A stretch of 64,000 bases of DNA from Persephonella sp. IF05-L8 (lineage in GTDB: Bacteria; Aquificota; Aquificia; Aquificales; Hydrogenothermaceae): contig NZ_JNLJ01000001.1 in assembly GCF_000703045.1 (NCBI RefSeq), positions 1-64,000 on the forward strand, in the 5' to 3' direction. The notes under the pieces are model-generated. The model saw only the letters and a program-made list of their open reading frames with translations, ran no database searches and was not told the DNA's origin. Within the stretch, counting starts at the first letter, position 1. Each line of letters opens with the position of its first letter. A program made the position numbers and the translations under genes. Below are positions 20,001-30,057 of the stretch, piece after piece.

Positions 20001-21608
20001 GTGCAGAAGTTCATATTTATTACCGGTGGTGTTTTATCCTCACTTGGAAAAGGAGTTGCATCTGCAAGTATCGGCTCCCTTCTGGAAAGTATGGGATACA
20101 AAATCACCTTCCTGAAACTTGACCCTTACCTGAATATAGACCCTGGAACAATGAACCCTTATCAGCATGGAGAGGTCTATGTTACAGAAGATGGTGCAGA
20201 AACAGACCTTGATTTAGGCCATTATGAGAGATTTACAAATGTAGTTCTCAGTAAATATAACAACACAACTTCTGGAAAGCTGTATCATACACTTCTGGAA
20301 AAAGAAAGGAGAGGTGCTTATCTTGGTGCCACCGTTCAGGTTATTCCACACTTTACCAATGAAATTATCAGAAGTATAGAAAAAGCAGCTGCAAAATCAG
20401 AAATAGCACTTGTGGAAATCGGTGGCACGGTAGGGGACATAGAGAGTTTACCATTTTTGGAAGCAATCAGACAGATGGGACTTGAGCTTGGCAAAGAGAA
20501 TGCTCTGTTTATTCATCTTACTTATGTGCCTTACATAAAAGCTGCCGGTGAGCTTAAAACAAAACCTTCCCAGCACTCAGTTAAAGAACTCAGGGCGATA
20601 GGTATCCAGCCTGATATCCTGATATGCCGTGCAGACAGACCACTACCTAAAGCAATAAAAAGAAAGTTAGCATTATTTACCAATGTTGATGAAGAAGCTG
20701 TTATATCAGCTCCCGATGTGGATATTATTTACAGATTACCTTTATATTTCCACAAAGAAAAAATAGACCAGATTATTGCAAAACAGTTAAATCTTGAGTA
20801 TAAAGAAGCAAATTTAAAACACTGGCAGAAGATTGTAAATACTCTTTCAAAACTAACAGAAGAAGTTGATATTGCCGTTGTTGGAAAATACGTTGAACTT
20901 AAAGATGCCTATAAGAGTATCATAGAAGCATTTACCCATGCCCAAATTCCTAACAATGTAAAGGTAAATCTACACTGGATTAATGCTGATGAGCTTACAG
21001 AAGAAAATATTAAAGAGAAATTAAAAGATATAGATGGTATTCTTGTTCCTGGCGGATTTGGTGAAAGGGGAGTTGAAGGAAAGATACTAACAGCCAAATA
21101 CGCAAGAGAAAACAAAATCCCATATTTTGGAATATGTCTTGGTATGCAGGTTGCAGTTATTGAGTTTGCCAGAAATGTTGCAGGTCTGAAAGAGGCTAAC
21201 TCAACAGAGTTTGACCAGAATACTCCTTATCCTGTTATAGACCTGATGCCTGAACAAAGGGGAGTTGATAAAAAAGGTGGAACAATGAGACTTGGAGCTT
21301 ACAAATGTACACTTATAGAAGGGACAAAGGCTTACTCAATATACGGAGAAAAAGAAATCTATGAAAGACACAGACACAGATATGAGGTAAATCCAGAGTT
21401 CAGACCTATATTAGAAGAAAACGGGCTTGTGGTTTCAGGGGTTTACAAAGCAAAAAATCTGGTTGAGATTATTGAACTACCTGAGGATAAACATCCATGG
21501 TTTGTTGCCTGTCAGTTTCACCCTGAATTTAAAAGCAAACCATTTAAGCCACATCCATTATTTGTAGCATTTGTTAAAGCTTCTTATAAAAACAAAAAAG
21601 GTAAGTAA
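20001..21608 (+). CDS. pyrG: CTP synthase
   Basis: 535 residues when started at GTG 20001, which lies just after AGAGGTG; the open frame runs 43 codons further upstream but that part overlaps argS and encodes non-family residues. It makes CTP from UTP, ATP and glutamine. The synthetase domain has [20 protein letters not shown] and [17 protein letters not shown]; the C-terminal class I glutaminase has [10 protein letters not shown] with the Cys nucleophile and [11 protein letters not shown] with the catalytic His-x-Glu. It heads a rightward run to the terminator at 25716. Confidence 0.96.
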   Translation: MQKFIFITGGVLSSLGKGVASASIGSLLESMGYKITFLKLDPYLNIDPGTMNPYQHGEVYVTEDGAETDLDLGHYERFTNVVLSKYNNTTSGKLYHTLLEKERRGAYLGATVQVIPHFTNEIIRSIEKAAAKSEIALVEIGGTVGDIESLPFLEAIRQMGLELGKENALFIHLTYVPYIKAAGELKTKPSQHSVKELRAIGIQPDILICRADRPLPKAIKRKLALFTNVDEEAVISAPDVDIIYRLPLYFHKEKIDQIIAKQLNLEYKEANLKHWQKIVNTLSKLTEEVDIAVVGKYVELKDAYKSIIEAFTHAQIPNNVKVNLHWINADELTEENIKEKLKDIDGILVPGGFGERGVEGKILTAKYARENKIPYFGICLGMQVAVIEFARNVAGLKEANSTEFDQNTPYPVIDLMPEQRGVDKKGGTMRLGAYKCTLIEGTKAYSIYGEKEIYERHRHRYEVNPEFRPILEENGLVVSGVYKAKNLVEIIELPEDKHPWFVACQFHPEFKSKPFKPHPLFVAFVKASYKNKKGK

Positions 21609-21610
21609 AA

Positions 21611-23737
21611 ATGAATATTTTAGACAGACTATTTAACCCTCAATCTATTGCAATTATAGGAGCAACAGATAAAAAGGAAAAAGTAGGATACGCAATTTTT
21701 AAAAATATAATAGATGGTGGTTTTAAAGGGAAGGTATACCCTGTCAACAAACGGCTTAAAGAATTGGAAGGGTATCCCGTTTATTCATCAGTGCTGGAAA
21801 TCCCTGACCAGATAGACCTTGCAATAATTGCCATTCCAATTGTTTATATTCCTGAGGTATTTGACCAGCTTGGAGAAAAAGGGGTAAAGGCTGCAATTGT
21901 AATATCTGCCGGAGGAAAAGAGGCTGGAGAAGAAGGCAGAAAAATAGAAGAAACTCTAAAAGAAAAAGCAAAACAATACGGAATAAGATTTCTGGGTCCT
22001 AACTGCCTTGGATTTGCAAATACATTGATTGACCTTAATGCCAACTTTGGTCTGGACAAACCACTGAAAGGGAAAACTGCTTTTATCTCCCAGAGTGGTG
22101 CTTTATTTACAGCCATTATGGACTGGGCATTACAAGAAAAAATAGGATTTTCTTATGCAGTTAGTGTAGGTAATATGGCAGATATAGATTTTGGAGATTT
22201 AATTGAGTACTTAGGGGAAAAAGAAGAAGTAGAAACAATCCTGATTTATATGGAAAGTCTTACACAACCTGAAAAATTTGCTAAAGCCTGTAGAACTATA
22301 GCACTTAAAAAACCTGTAATAATTGCAAAATCAGGAAAATCAGAGGCAGGACAGAAAGCAGCTGTTTCACATACAGGGGCAATAGCAGGAAAAGACTTTT
22401 TATACTCGGCTTTGTTCAAAAGGGTAGGAACTCTTAGAGTTGAAAACGTTCTACAATTATTTGATATGACAGAGGCTCTGTCTAAAGAGCCTGTCCCTGA
22501 GGGAAATAGTTTTGCCGTTGTAACAAATGCAGGGGGTCCCGGAGTTATGGCTGCAGACGAGTTTGATAAATGGCATACTCTCCCTGCAAAACTGTCTGAA
22601 GAAACCATAGAAAAACTTAATCAGATACTTCCACCTGTATGGAGCCATAACAATCCTGTAGATATAATTGGAGATGCTCCTCCTGAAAGATATAAAGAAA
22701 CATTGAGAATTCTGTTTGACGCTCCTGAAGTTGATGGAATTATCTGTATTCTCACCCCCCAATTTATGACAAAACCACTTGAAAGTGCACAGGCTTTTTA
22801 TGAAGTATCAAAAAACCAGAAGAAACCTTTTTACACTGTTCTGCTTGGAGGGGAAAAACTCCAGCAGGCAAAACAATTTCTGGAGGAGCATGATATTCCG
22901 GTTTTTGAAACTCCTGAAGAAGCTGTTGATAGTATGTTTATGGCATGGGAATATAAATACAACACAAAACTTCTATCAAAAGACATTATAACCCTCAGAG
23001 TAGACAGAAAAGTTGAAGTTGAAAAACTTATCACATCAAAAATAGAAAACAACCAGCTATTGCTAACAGAATTAGATGTGAAAAAAATTCTAAAAGCTTA
23101 CTCAATTCCTGTAAATCCTACGTTTAACGCAAAAACCAAAGAAGACGCAGTAAAAATAGCACAGGAAATAGGCTTTCCTGTAGTAATGAAAATCAACTCT
23201 CCAGATATACTTCATAAATCAGATGCCGGCTGTGTAATCCTTGATATTAAGGATTCATCTCAGGCTGAAAAGGCATACGAAACTATTATCCAGAATGCTA
23301 TTACATACAAAAAAGATGCAAAAATAGAAGGAGTTATTGTAGAAAAACAGGTTAAAGGTGATTTTGAGCTGGTTATAGGCAGTAGCTATGACAGATTATT
23401 TAAACAATACATAATGTTTGGAATGGGTGGAACATTCGTTGAGTTTTTCAAAGATGTATGGTTTGACTTTGTTCCTCTATCAGAAATAGCTGCCAAGGAA
23501 ATGATTTCCTCAACAAAGATTTATAAACTTCTGAAAGAAGGCTTTAGAGATAAAAAACCAGTGGAAATTAAAAACCTTGTAAATATATTAATGAATGTAT
23601 CAAATTTATTACAGAGCTTTCCTGAAATTGAGGAACTTGACATAAATCCACTAATTGTAAAGGAAAATCAGGTATGGGCTGTAGATGGAAGGATAAAGCT
23701 TCAACCACAGATAAGAAAAAATACAATTCTTGTTTAA
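21611..23737 (+). CDS. ADP-forming acyl/acetyl-CoA synthetase, alpha-beta fusion
   Basis: 708 residues. A CoA-binding Rossmann domain (about 1-130, [18 protein letters not shown]) is followed by succinyl-CoA-ligase-like domains with the phosphohistidine candidate H254 in [11 protein letters not shown], then an ATP-grasp domain (about 480-708: [29 protein letters not shown]). This is the fused form of ADP-forming acetate-CoA ligase, which interconverts acyl-CoA plus ADP with acid plus ATP. The acyl substrate cannot be told from sequence. It begins two bases after pyrG, and hslU starts close to its end. Confidence 0.88.
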   Translation: MNILDRLFNPQSIAIIGATDKKEKVGYAIFKNIIDGGFKGKVYPVNKRLKELEGYPVYSSVLEIPDQIDLAIIAIPIVYIPEVFDQLGEKGVKAAIVISAGGKEAGEEGRKIEETLKEKAKQYGIRFLGPNCLGFANTLIDLNANFGLDKPLKGKTAFISQSGALFTAIMDWALQEKIGFSYAVSVGNMADIDFGDLIEYLGEKEEVETILIYMESLTQPEKFAKACRTIALKKPVIIAKSGKSEAGQKAAVSHTGAIAGKDFLYSALFKRVGTLRVENVLQLFDMTEALSKEPVPEGNSFAVVTNAGGPGVMAADEFDKWHTLPAKLSEETIEKLNQILPPVWSHNNPVDIIGDAPPERYKETLRILFDAPEVDGIICILTPQFMTKPLESAQAFYEVSKNQKKPFYTVLLGGEKLQQAKQFLEEHDIPVFETPEEAVDSMFMAWEYKYNTKLLSKDIITLRVDRKVEVEKLITSKIENNQLLLTELDVKKILKAYSIPVNPTFNAKTKEDAVKIAQEIGFPVVMKINSPDILHKSDAGCVILDIKDSSQAEKAYETIIQNAITYKKDAKIEGVIVEKQVKGDFELVIGSSYDRLFKQYIMFGMGGTFVEFFKDVWFDFVPLSEIAAKEMISSTKIYKLLKEGFRDKKPVEIKNLVNILMNVSNLLQSFPEIEELDINPLIVKENQVWAVDGRIKLQPQIRKNTILV

Positions 23738-23747
23738 GGAGGTGGCA

Positions 23748-25094
23748 TTGATAAAGGAAGAATTAACCCCAAAACAGATAGTTCAGGAACTTGATAAATA
23801 TATAGTTGGTCAAAAAGAAGCTAAAAAAGCTGTGGCAATTGCCCTCAGAAATAGATGGAGAAGGCAACAACTTCCAGAAGAATTAAGGGATGAAGTTATT
23901 CCCAAAAATATCCTCATGATAGGTCCAACAGGTGTAGGTAAAACAGAAATAGCCAGAAGGCTGGCAAATCTGGTGGGAGCACCTTTCATAAAGGTTGAAG
24001 CAACAAAATTTACAGAAGTTGGTTATGTGGGAAGAGATGTTGAAAGTATCATAAGAGAACTTGCAGAAGCCTCTTTCAAAATGGTTAAAGCAGAAAAAAT
24101 GGAAGAGGTTCAGGAAAAGGCAAGAAAACTGGCAGAAGAAAAAGTCCTTGACTATCTTGTTCCAAGAAGAGTAAGAACCTTTGGCAGTCTTGGAGGAGAA
24201 ATAGAGGAAGAAAGTTCACCTGCCAGAGAAAAATTCAGGGAAATGCTACAAAAAGGAGAATTAGACGACAGAATAATAGAGATAGATGTTGAGGAAAAAC
24301 CTGTTTCAGTAATAGGTGGAGTAATTGCTCCCGGAATGGAAGATATTGAAAATCAGCTCAGGGATTTATTCTCAAATCTAACACCATCAAAAAGAAAAAA
24401 AAGAAAAGTAACTGTCAAAGAAGCCCTCAAAATTATTCAACAACAGGAAGCTGAAAAGCTGATAGATATGGATGAAGTTGCATCTGAAGCAATTTACAGG
24501 GCTGAAAATTTCGGAATAGTATTTATTGATGAGATAGATAAGGTGGCAGGTAAATCTTCAGGTTCGTCCCCTGATGTATCAAGGGAAGGTGTTCAAAGGG
24601 ATTTACTACCTATAGTTGAAGGAACAACAGTATCCACAAAGTATGGTCCCATTAAAACAGACCATATTCTATTCATAGCAGCAGGGGCATTCCATTTATC
24701 AAAACCATCTGACCTTATACCTGAACTACAGGGAAGATTTCCTATCAGGGTTGAACTACAACCATTGACAAAAGAGGATTTCGTAAAAATACTAACCCAA
24801 CCTAAAAATGCTCTTATAAAACAGTATAAAGCTCTAATGTCCACTGAAGGTGTTCATCTGGAATTTACAGATGAAGCCATTGAGGCTATTGCTGAGATAG
24901 CAGAGGAGGTAAATGAAAAAACAGAAAATATCGGAGCAAGAAGACTTCATACAATACTTGAAAGAATTATGGAAGATTACTCATTTGAAGCACCAGACCT
25001 TAAAGGACAGCATATAATAATTGATGAAAAGATAGTTAAACAAAAACTTGAAAATGTAATACAAAGCGAAGACCTTACAAGATATATACTTTAG
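23748..25094 (+). CDS. hslU: ATP-dependent protease ATPase subunit HslU
   Basis: 448 residues from TTG 23748, chosen because AAGGAGGTG lies directly upstream and E. coli HslU begins at the equivalent point; longer TTG or GTG readings start inside that ribosome site. Motifs: [20 protein letters not shown], Walker [10 protein letters not shown], pore GYVGRDVES, the I domain (about 110-240), Walker B FIDEIDKV, sensor segment GRFPIRVEL and the terminal YIL that in HslU inserts into HslV. HslV itself is not in the window. It overlaps the CoA ligase stop region and is followed by two small genes. Confidence 0.95.
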   Translation: MIKEELTPKQIVQELDKYIVGQKEAKKAVAIALRNRWRRQQLPEELRDEVIPKNILMIGPTGVGKTEIARRLANLVGAPFIKVEATKFTEVGYVGRDVESIIRELAEASFKMVKAEKMEEVQEKARKLAEEKVLDYLVPRRVRTFGSLGGEIEEESSPAREKFREMLQKGELDDRIIEIDVEEKPVSVIGGVIAPGMEDIENQLRDLFSNLTPSKRKKRKVTVKEALKIIQQQEAEKLIDMDEVASEAIYRAENFGIVFIDEIDKVAGKSSGSSPDVSREGVQRDLLPIVEGTTVSTKYGPIKTDHILFIAAGAFHLSKPSDLIPELQGRFPIRVELQPLTKEDFVKILTQPKNALIKQYKALMSTEGVHLEFTDEAIEAIAEIAEEVNEKTENIGARRLHTILERIMEDYSFEAPDLKGQHIIIDEKIVKQKLENVIQSEDLTRYIL

Positions 25095-25106
25095 GAGGTG
25101 ATAGAT

Positions 25107-25382
25107 ATGGCTGAGAAAAAAACAAAACAGGAAGAAAAAAAACAGCCCCAACAAGAAGAAGAAATCAATCTTGATGTAATTAAACAAGACCTGGAGAGAT
25201 TAAAGCAGGATTTAGAAAGACTTAAACTCAGAGCAATTGAAAAAACTCCAGGAGAAATGATTAAGAAAGAAACAGTTATCAAAGTTTTAGATGAAACTGA
25301 AAATATTGTGAAGAAAACTTTTGCCGTTATTGAAGGTGCAATAATTGGAGCTATAGAAGGAGCCAAGAAAAATCTAAAATAA
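25107..25382 (+). CDS. Small Lys/Glu-rich coiled-coil protein, unknown function
   Basis: 91 residues from ATG 25107, which follows AGGAGGTGA; a GTG nine bases earlier lies within that site. Residues 1-25 are polar (Lys, Glu, Gln), 26-50 hold a repeated LERLKQDLERLKL heptad pattern, and the C-terminus (KTFAVIEGAIIGAIEGAKKN) is an Ala/Gly/Ile amphipathic or peripheral membrane helix. I do not recognise a family. It lies 12 bases after hslU in the same run. Confidence 0.7.
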   Translation: MAEKKTKQEEKKQPQQEEEINLDVIKQDLERLKQDLERLKLRAIEKTPGEMIKKETVIKVLDETENIVKKTFAVIEGAIIGAIEGAKKNLK

Positions 25383-25394
25383 GAGGTGGAAGAA

Positions 25395-25697
25395 ATGGAA
25401 GAACAACTCAATGAAGCCCCTATTCCTTTCTCTGAGTTGCTTAAAGAGATTGATGTAAAGGATAAAGCTACTGCTTACGTGCTTATTGAGGCAAACCCCC
25501 CTGATATTCCATTTATAATGGAAGAGCTTTCTAAGATAGAAAATGTAAAATCAGCAGATGTTGTAACAGGAATATACGATATAATCATATTTCTGGAAGG
25601 TGAAGACCAGAACGAAATTGGAAAAGTTGTTATAAGGGACATCCACTCCATAAAAGGAGTAAAAAAAGCAACCACCTGTATGGTGGTTAAACTTTAA
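25395..25697 (+). CDS. Stand-alone Lrp/AsnC ligand-binding (RAM) domain protein
   Basis: 100 residues from ATG 25395, preceded by AAGAGGTGG. After a 25-residue lead the protein is a single RAM fold: ATAYVLIEANPPDIPFIMEE, VKSADVVTGIYDIIIFLEGE, VVIRDIHSIKGVKKATTCMV. There is no DNA-binding helix-turn-helix. Stand-alone RAM proteins bind amino acids or modulate full Lrp proteins in other organisms; the ligand here is unknown. It is the last gene before the terminator. Confidence 0.85.
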   Translation: MEEQLNEAPIPFSELLKEIDVKDKATAYVLIEANPPDIPFIMEELSKIENVKSADVVTGIYDIIIFLEGEDQNEIGKVVIRDIHSIKGVKKATTCMVVKL

Positions 25698-25715
25698 AAC
25701 TCAACATAACCATGC

Positions 25716-25746
25716 ACCCCTGTTATTAGAGCCAACAGGGGTTTTA
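25716..25746 (+). terminator. Rho-independent terminator after the pyrG-hslU run
   Basis: ACCCCTGTT (25716-25724) and AACAGGGGT (25734-25742) form a 9-bp stem with a 9-base loop, followed by TTTT. It closes the rightward run and sits over the 3' end of the convergent lipoprotein gene. Confidence 0.85.
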
Positions 25747-26136
25747 TCTTCTTCTACATATTTTTCTTGTTTTAACTCTAATCAGTTTCTTACCTTTGTA
25801 ATATTTCAATTTAACTATTCTGCAATGTCCTCTCCAACCACGAGGCACTGCTACTATTCTGATACGTTCTCTACATCTATAACATCTATATTCTACAGGC
25901 TTATCATACTCTATACTTTCATAAGCAGCCCGTGAAGATATTTCTGCTATCGTTCCTGTAATTACAGCACCTACTACACCGCCTATAAAAGCACCTCTCC
26001 ATGGATTTTCCTCATCTAATATGGCACCTACAGCTGAACCTGCCGCACCTCCAATAACTGCACTTTCATAGGAACGTTTAGAACAGGATGTAAAAATAAC
26101 TGCTATAGCCAATAAAAAGATTAAAAGTCTGTTCAT
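25744..26136 (-). CDS. Glycine-zipper lipoprotein with Arg/Cys-rich tail
   Basis: 130 residues with a lipoprotein signal (hydrophobic 4-15, lipobox FTSC, Cys18). Residues 28-65 form a glycine-zipper two-helix region (AVIGGAAGSAVGAIL, GAFIGGVVGAVITGTIAEIS) as in outer-membrane 17-kDa-antigen-type lipoproteins. The C-terminal half is basic with Cys pairs (YRCYRCRERI, then HCRIV and KICRRR), which may form disulfides. A strong AGGAGGTAAA precedes the ATG. It follows the two paralogous small genes downstream of smpB. Confidence 0.8.
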   Translation of the reverse strand: MNRLLIFLLAIAVIFTSCSKRSYESAVIGGAAGSAVGAILDEENPWRGAFIGGVVGAVITGTIAEISSRAAYESIEYDKPVEYRCYRCRERIRIVAVPRGWRGHCRIVKLKYYKGKKLIRVKTRKICRRR

Positions 26137-26138
26137 GA

Positions 26139-26381
26139 CTATTTACCTCCTTGCACCTGTCTAATTCTTCTGGCAAGTTCCCTAATAGCTTCCATCTGGG
26201 ACATCCCTTGCTCCATTAATTCTCTAACTGTCTGGGCTTTTGCAAGAGTGTTAACAACCTCTTCCACATCTCCGGTTATATCACACTCATTTTTCCCATC
26301 CTGAATGGTCTGTAAAATACAATTTTCCAGCTGCTCAGGAGTAAACTTACTGGCAAGCTCTTTTATCTCTTTTATATTCAT
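26139..26381 (-). CDS. Small protein, paralogue of its upstream neighbour
   Basis: 80 residues, unknown family. It begins MNIKEIKELASKFTPEQLEN and ends with a helical region TVRELMEQGMSQMEAIRELA. It shares most positions with the 84-residue product encoded just upstream, including the start, two central Cys and the C-terminal helices; the copies differ most in the middle (QDGKNECDITGDVEE). The start overlaps the upstream stop by four bases. No catalytic motif is seen; the shape suggests a small helical binding protein. Confidence 0.75.
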   Translation of the reverse strand: MNIKEIKELASKFTPEQLENCILQTIQDGKNECDITGDVEEVVNTLAKAQTVRELMEQGMSQMEAIRELARRIRQVQGGK

Positions 26382-26632
26382 TTTTCTACTCCCTGCACTC
26401 TTCTAATTCTTCTGGCCAGTTCTCTGATAGCTTCAACCTCTGTCATTCCTTGCTCCATTAACTCTCTGACTGTTTCAGCTTTTGCAAGGGTATTCAGGAT
26501 TTCCATTACATCTCCTGATAGTTCACATCCTTTTAGAGTTGGATGTCCTATCTTAAGGGTCTGGTCTATACACATCTCAAGCTGCTCAGGAGTAAATTTT
26601 TTTGCAAGCTCCTTTATCTCTTTTATATTCAT
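26378..26632 (-). CDS. Small protein, paralogue of its downstream neighbour
   Basis: 84 residues, starting MNIKEIKELAKKFTPEQLEM and ending TVRELMEQGMTEVEAIRELA plus a basic tail. It is clearly a tandem duplicate of the next gene, with a four-residue longer middle (IGHPTLKGCELSGD). It overlaps smpB by four bases (ATGA), so the pair is probably translated with smpB. Unknown function; Cys20 and a central Cys are shared by both copies. Confidence 0.75.
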   Translation of the reverse strand: MNIKEIKELAKKFTPEQLEMCIDQTLKIGHPTLKGCELSGDVMEILNTLAKAETVRELMEQGMTEVEAIRELARRIRRVQGVEK

Positions 26633-27087
26633 AGCTTAATCCTGCCTTTGTATTTTTTGGCAAGTTCTCTTCTTGTTTCCCTTTCTTTTATAGCCTGACG
26701 TTTTTCATATTTTGCTTTACCTTTTGCCAGGGCTATTTCCAACTTAGCTTTTCCATTTTTAAAATATAACTTAAGGGGTATGATTGTCAGTCCCTTTTCC
26801 TGAACTTTTCCCATAAGTTTCAGGATTTCCCTTTTGTGTAGAAGGAGCTTTCTTTTCCTGTATGGGTCGTGCTGAAGTTTTGCAGCAGGCTTATAAGGAG
26901 CTATATACATGTTATAAACATAAGCCTCTCCATCATCTATTCTTATAAATGCGTCCTTCAGGTTAACAGCACCTTCTCTTATTGATTTTACTTCAGAGCC
27001 TTCCAGAACAAGTCCAGCTTCATATGTTTCCAGTATGTCATAATTGTGATAAGCCGGTTTGTTTGTTGCTACTACTTTTATTCCCAT
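26629..27087 (-). CDS. smpB: SsrA-binding protein
   Basis: 152 residues, full length. It binds tmRNA and brings it to stalled ribosomes for trans-translation. Characteristic segments: ATNKPAYHNYDILETYEAGL, LEGSEVKSIREGAVNLKDAF, RKRKLLLHKREILKLMG, LTIIPLKLYFKNGKAKLEIA and the basic C-terminal tail (KGKAKYEKRQAIKERETRRE) that enters the decoding site. First gene of a leftward four-gene unit. The tmRNA gene is not seen in this window. Confidence 0.96.
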   Translation of the reverse strand: MGIKVVATNKPAYHNYDILETYEAGLVLEGSEVKSIREGAVNLKDAFIRIDDGEAYVYNMYIAPYKPAAKLQHDPYRKRKLLLHKREILKLMGKVQEKGLTIIPLKLYFKNGKAKLEIALAKGKAKYEKRQAIKERETRRELAKKYKGRIKL

Positions 27088-27155
27088 TTTCCCTATTTTT
27101 TCCTTTTTTCAAGTTAGAATATTTTTATAAATTAAAGCATAAAAAGGAAAAAATC

Positions 27156-30026
27156 ATGAAAAAATTCTTAATATTATTTTTTCTGTTTTTCAATATATCC
27201 TATGCCGAAATTTTTTACAAATTAGATATTCAAATTATTCCTGAAAAAAATCTGTTAACAGGAAAAGCTATCATCTACTCTGATAGACCTGAAGAAATTA
27301 GAGTTTATTTAGATAAACTTGATACTGTTTCCATCTACTATCAGGGTAATAATATCTCACAAAAAAATCATCTTAAACTAAAAATCTCTCCAGAAAAAAG
27401 AGTTGAAATTAAATATTCAAAAAAATTACTGGACTTTAATACAGGAAATATAATTACTGATGAATTTATAAGTCTGATAGATAACTGGTATCCCTATGTT
27501 AATAAACTCGCTGTTTATAAACTATCTGTTGAAGTTCCTGAGGAATTTATTCTGGTAACAGAATTTGAAAAAGTATCTGTAGAAAAAAAGGGAGCAAACA
27601 AAAAATACCAGTTTGAGTTTCCATATCCTACAGAGATAATCCATCTTATTGGTTCAACCAAATACCAGATTAAAAGGAAAAAATTTGAGGATTTAGTAAT
27701 AGAAACCTACTTCTTTAAAAAAGATGCACAGCTATCTGATAAATATATAGATTTTGCTTATAAATACATACAGGAATACAAACAGCTTATTGGAGAATTC
27801 CCCTATAAAAGATTTGCAATTGTGGAAAACGCTTTTCCCACAGGATACTCAATGCCCACATTTACACTTATTGGTCAACAAATTATAAAATTTCCATTTA
27901 TAGTTGAAAAATCTTTAGCCCATGAAATCCTCCACCAGTGGTTTGGTTGTGCTGTTTATATTAAGGGTGGAAACTGGGCAGAAGGTTTAACTACATATTT
28001 ATCAGACTACAGACTTGCCCAAAATAAGAAAGCTTACAGAAAAAATGTTCTTTTAAAATATCTGGCTTATGCCAAAGATGATTATCCACTGAGCAAGTTT
28101 TACGGAAAAACAGACCTGAAATCAGAAGCTATCGGATACGGAAAATCTATGTTTTTCTTCCACATGCTAAGGAATGAAGTTGGAGAGGAAAATTTCAAAA
28201 AAGCCCTGTCCCTTTTCTACTCAAGCTTCAAATTCAGTCAGGCATCATGGGAGGATATAAAGACAGTTTTTCAGCAGGTTTCAAGTAGAGACTTAAACTA
28301 TTTCTTTAAGCAATTTGTGTATAAAAAAGGTATGCCTAAGATAGAAATCAACCTGAAAAATCTGGTTATGAAAGATGATGGCTTTCATATATCCTTTGAA
28401 ATTACCCAAAAACAACCTTATAAACTTAAAATTCCAATAACAGTTGAAACATATCTGGGACAGGAACATTTCAGTGTGAACCTCACAAAAACTAAGCAAA
28501 AATTTGAGATTACAACAAAAAATGAACCACTAAGAATGTATATAGATAAAGACTACAATATCTTTAGGGATTTAAACTGGGAAGAGATAAACCCCGTTCT
28601 ATATTTTGTTAATGGAGCAAGAAAACCTGTTGTTTATATACCAGAGCAGGAAGTTAAATATGCCCCTATTGTAAAACATTTCCCAGAAGCAATCATAAAA
28701 TACCCTCAAGAATTCAGTTATAAAGATATCCAAGGAAAAAATGTATTCATAATGGGAGGAGATAATCCTGTTGCTCTAAAAGTGTTAGGAAAAAATCATA
28801 GAACAGACAAAGCATATATAGAGCTATTTAAAAATCCTTTTGGAAAATCTACTGTAATTGCTCTTTTTAATATAAAAAATCCAGAAGAAGCTAAAATCTT
28901 TGCCAGAAAAATTATTCATTATGGTAAATATTCAAAACTGGTACTGGAAAACGGTAAAATCACCTCTAAAACCGTTAAAAATACTATAGATGGTATCAGA
29001 CTAACCCTCAGAGAAGAAGCAGAAATAGTTTCTGAAAAAGGTATTAAAGATTTTCAAAACCTGATTAATGATGCCCTGAAAAAATCAGTTATTTATCTTG
29101 GAGAGCAGCACACTTTATTTTCTAATCATGCATTCCAGCTAAGTGTTATAAAAGCCATCCATAAAAAATATCCAGACATTGCCGTTGGAATGGAAATGTT
29201 CCAGCGTTCAAAACAGCCTATTATTGACCAGTTCATAAATGGAGAGATTTCTGAAAAAGAATTTCTTAAAAAATCAGGATATTTTGTTTCATGGAAATAC
29301 AACTATCATTTATATAGACCTATCTTACTTTACTGTAGAGAACATAGAATACCTGTAATAGCCCTTAATATAGATAATTCTATAATTAAAAAAGTATCCT
29401 CCAAAGGTATCACAGCCCTTACCCCTGCCGAAAAAAAACTATTACCTGAAGATATGGATTTCTCAGATTTTAAATATATAACCTTTTTGAAAGAAGTTTT
29501 CAGCAGACATAAATCTATGGATAAAGACAGATTTTATAACTTTATCCAGTCCCAGATAATATGGGATGAAACAATGGCACAGACCATTTCCAATTACATC
29601 AAAAACAATCCCGAAAGGAAAATTATAGTTCTCGCAGGAAGTGGACATATAAGGTTTAGATACGGAATTCCTTCAAGGGTTGAAAGAAGAACAGGAAAAA
29701 AAGGTCTTACCGTCGTTATAGATGACCAGTTAAAGAAAAATATTGCAGATTATATTGTATACACTGCCCAGCTTGAAGGAGAAAAGGAAAAAAAATTAGG
29801 TGTACTTGTTGAACCTACAGTAAAAGGATTGAAAGTTGTTGGCATAGCAGAAAAAGCAGTGGCAAAAAAAGCAGGTATCAAAAAAGGAGATATTATAATT
29901 GAGTTTGACGGTGTGCCTGTTGAAAACATATCCCAATTGAAAACAGAAATATTTTTTTCCGGAAAAGAAGCTACAATAACTGTGCTTAGAAATGGAAAAA
30001 AAGTTGAGCTAAAGATTGATTTTTGA
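27156..30026 (+). CDS. Exported fusion protein: M1-type metallopeptidase, ChaN-like domain, PDZ domain
   Basis: 956 residues from ATG 27156 (AAGGA upstream); the open frame extends upstream but that part lies antisense to smpB. A signal peptide (1-17) leads to a peptidase region (about 18-450) with zinc motif HEILH (256-260) and GNWAEGLTTYL with E276, the M1 pattern though the HExxH-Glu gap is shorter than in classic M1. About 640-860 is a ChaN-like domain (VIYLGEQHTLFSNHAFQL, VGMEMFQRSKQPIIDQF, VLAGSGHIRFRYGIPSR). Residues 870-956 form a PDZ domain (GVLVEPTVKGLKVVGIAEKA, GIKKGDIIIEFDGVPV). Periplasmic or surface location is inferred. ChaN proteins bind haem in Campylobacter. Confidence 0.85.
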   Translation: MKKFLILFFLFFNISYAEIFYKLDIQIIPEKNLLTGKAIIYSDRPEEIRVYLDKLDTVSIYYQGNNISQKNHLKLKISPEKRVEIKYSKKLLDFNTGNIITDEFISLIDNWYPYVNKLAVYKLSVEVPEEFILVTEFEKVSVEKKGANKKYQFEFPYPTEIIHLIGSTKYQIKRKKFEDLVIETYFFKKDAQLSDKYIDFAYKYIQEYKQLIGEFPYKRFAIVENAFPTGYSMPTFTLIGQQIIKFPFIVEKSLAHEILHQWFGCAVYIKGGNWAEGLTTYLSDYRLAQNKKAYRKNVLLKYLAYAKDDYPLSKFYGKTDLKSEAIGYGKSMFFFHMLRNEVGEENFKKALSLFYSSFKFSQASWEDIKTVFQQVSSRDLNYFFKQFVYKKGMPKIEINLKNLVMKDDGFHISFEITQKQPYKLKIPITVETYLGQEHFSVNLTKTKQKFEITTKNEPLRMYIDKDYNIFRDLNWEEINPVLYFVNGARKPVVYIPEQEVKYAPIVKHFPEAIIKYPQEFSYKDIQGKNVFIMGGDNPVALKVLGKNHRTDKAYIELFKNPFGKSTVIALFNIKNPEEAKIFARKIIHYGKYSKLVLENGKITSKTVKNTIDGIRLTLREEAEIVSEKGIKDFQNLINDALKKSVIYLGEQHTLFSNHAFQLSVIKAIHKKYPDIAVGMEMFQRSKQPIIDQFINGEISEKEFLKKSGYFVSWKYNYHLYRPILLYCREHRIPVIALNIDNSIIKKVSSKGITALTPAEKKLLPEDMDFSDFKYITFLKEVFSRHKSMDKDRFYNFIQSQIIWDETMAQTISNYIKNNPERKIIVLAGSGHIRFRYGIPSRVERRTGKKGLTVVIDDQLKKNIADYIVYTAQLEGEKEKKLGVLVEPTVKGLKVVGIAEKAVAKKAGIKKGDIIIEFDGVPVENISQLKTEIFFSGKEATITVLRNGKKVELKIDF

Positions 30027-30050
30027 CAGATAATTTTTCCGTGCTATATT
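30023..30050 (+). promoter_or_regulatory. Sigma-70-type promoter of the helicase gene
   Basis: A perfect TTGACA (30023-30028) and TATATT (30045-30050) are 16 bases apart. The -35 box overlaps the stop codon of the preceding gene. The expected transcription start, six to eight bases after the -10 box, falls at about 30057-30058, that is on the helicase ATG, so the mRNA would have no leader. Confidence 0.65.
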
Positions 30051-30057
30051 TTTCCCT

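Noticed and set aside
26982-27155. 58-codon upstream extension of the peptidase/ChaN gene
   Set aside because: It lies antisense to smpB; the ATG at 27156 has AAGGA and starts a clean signal peptide.
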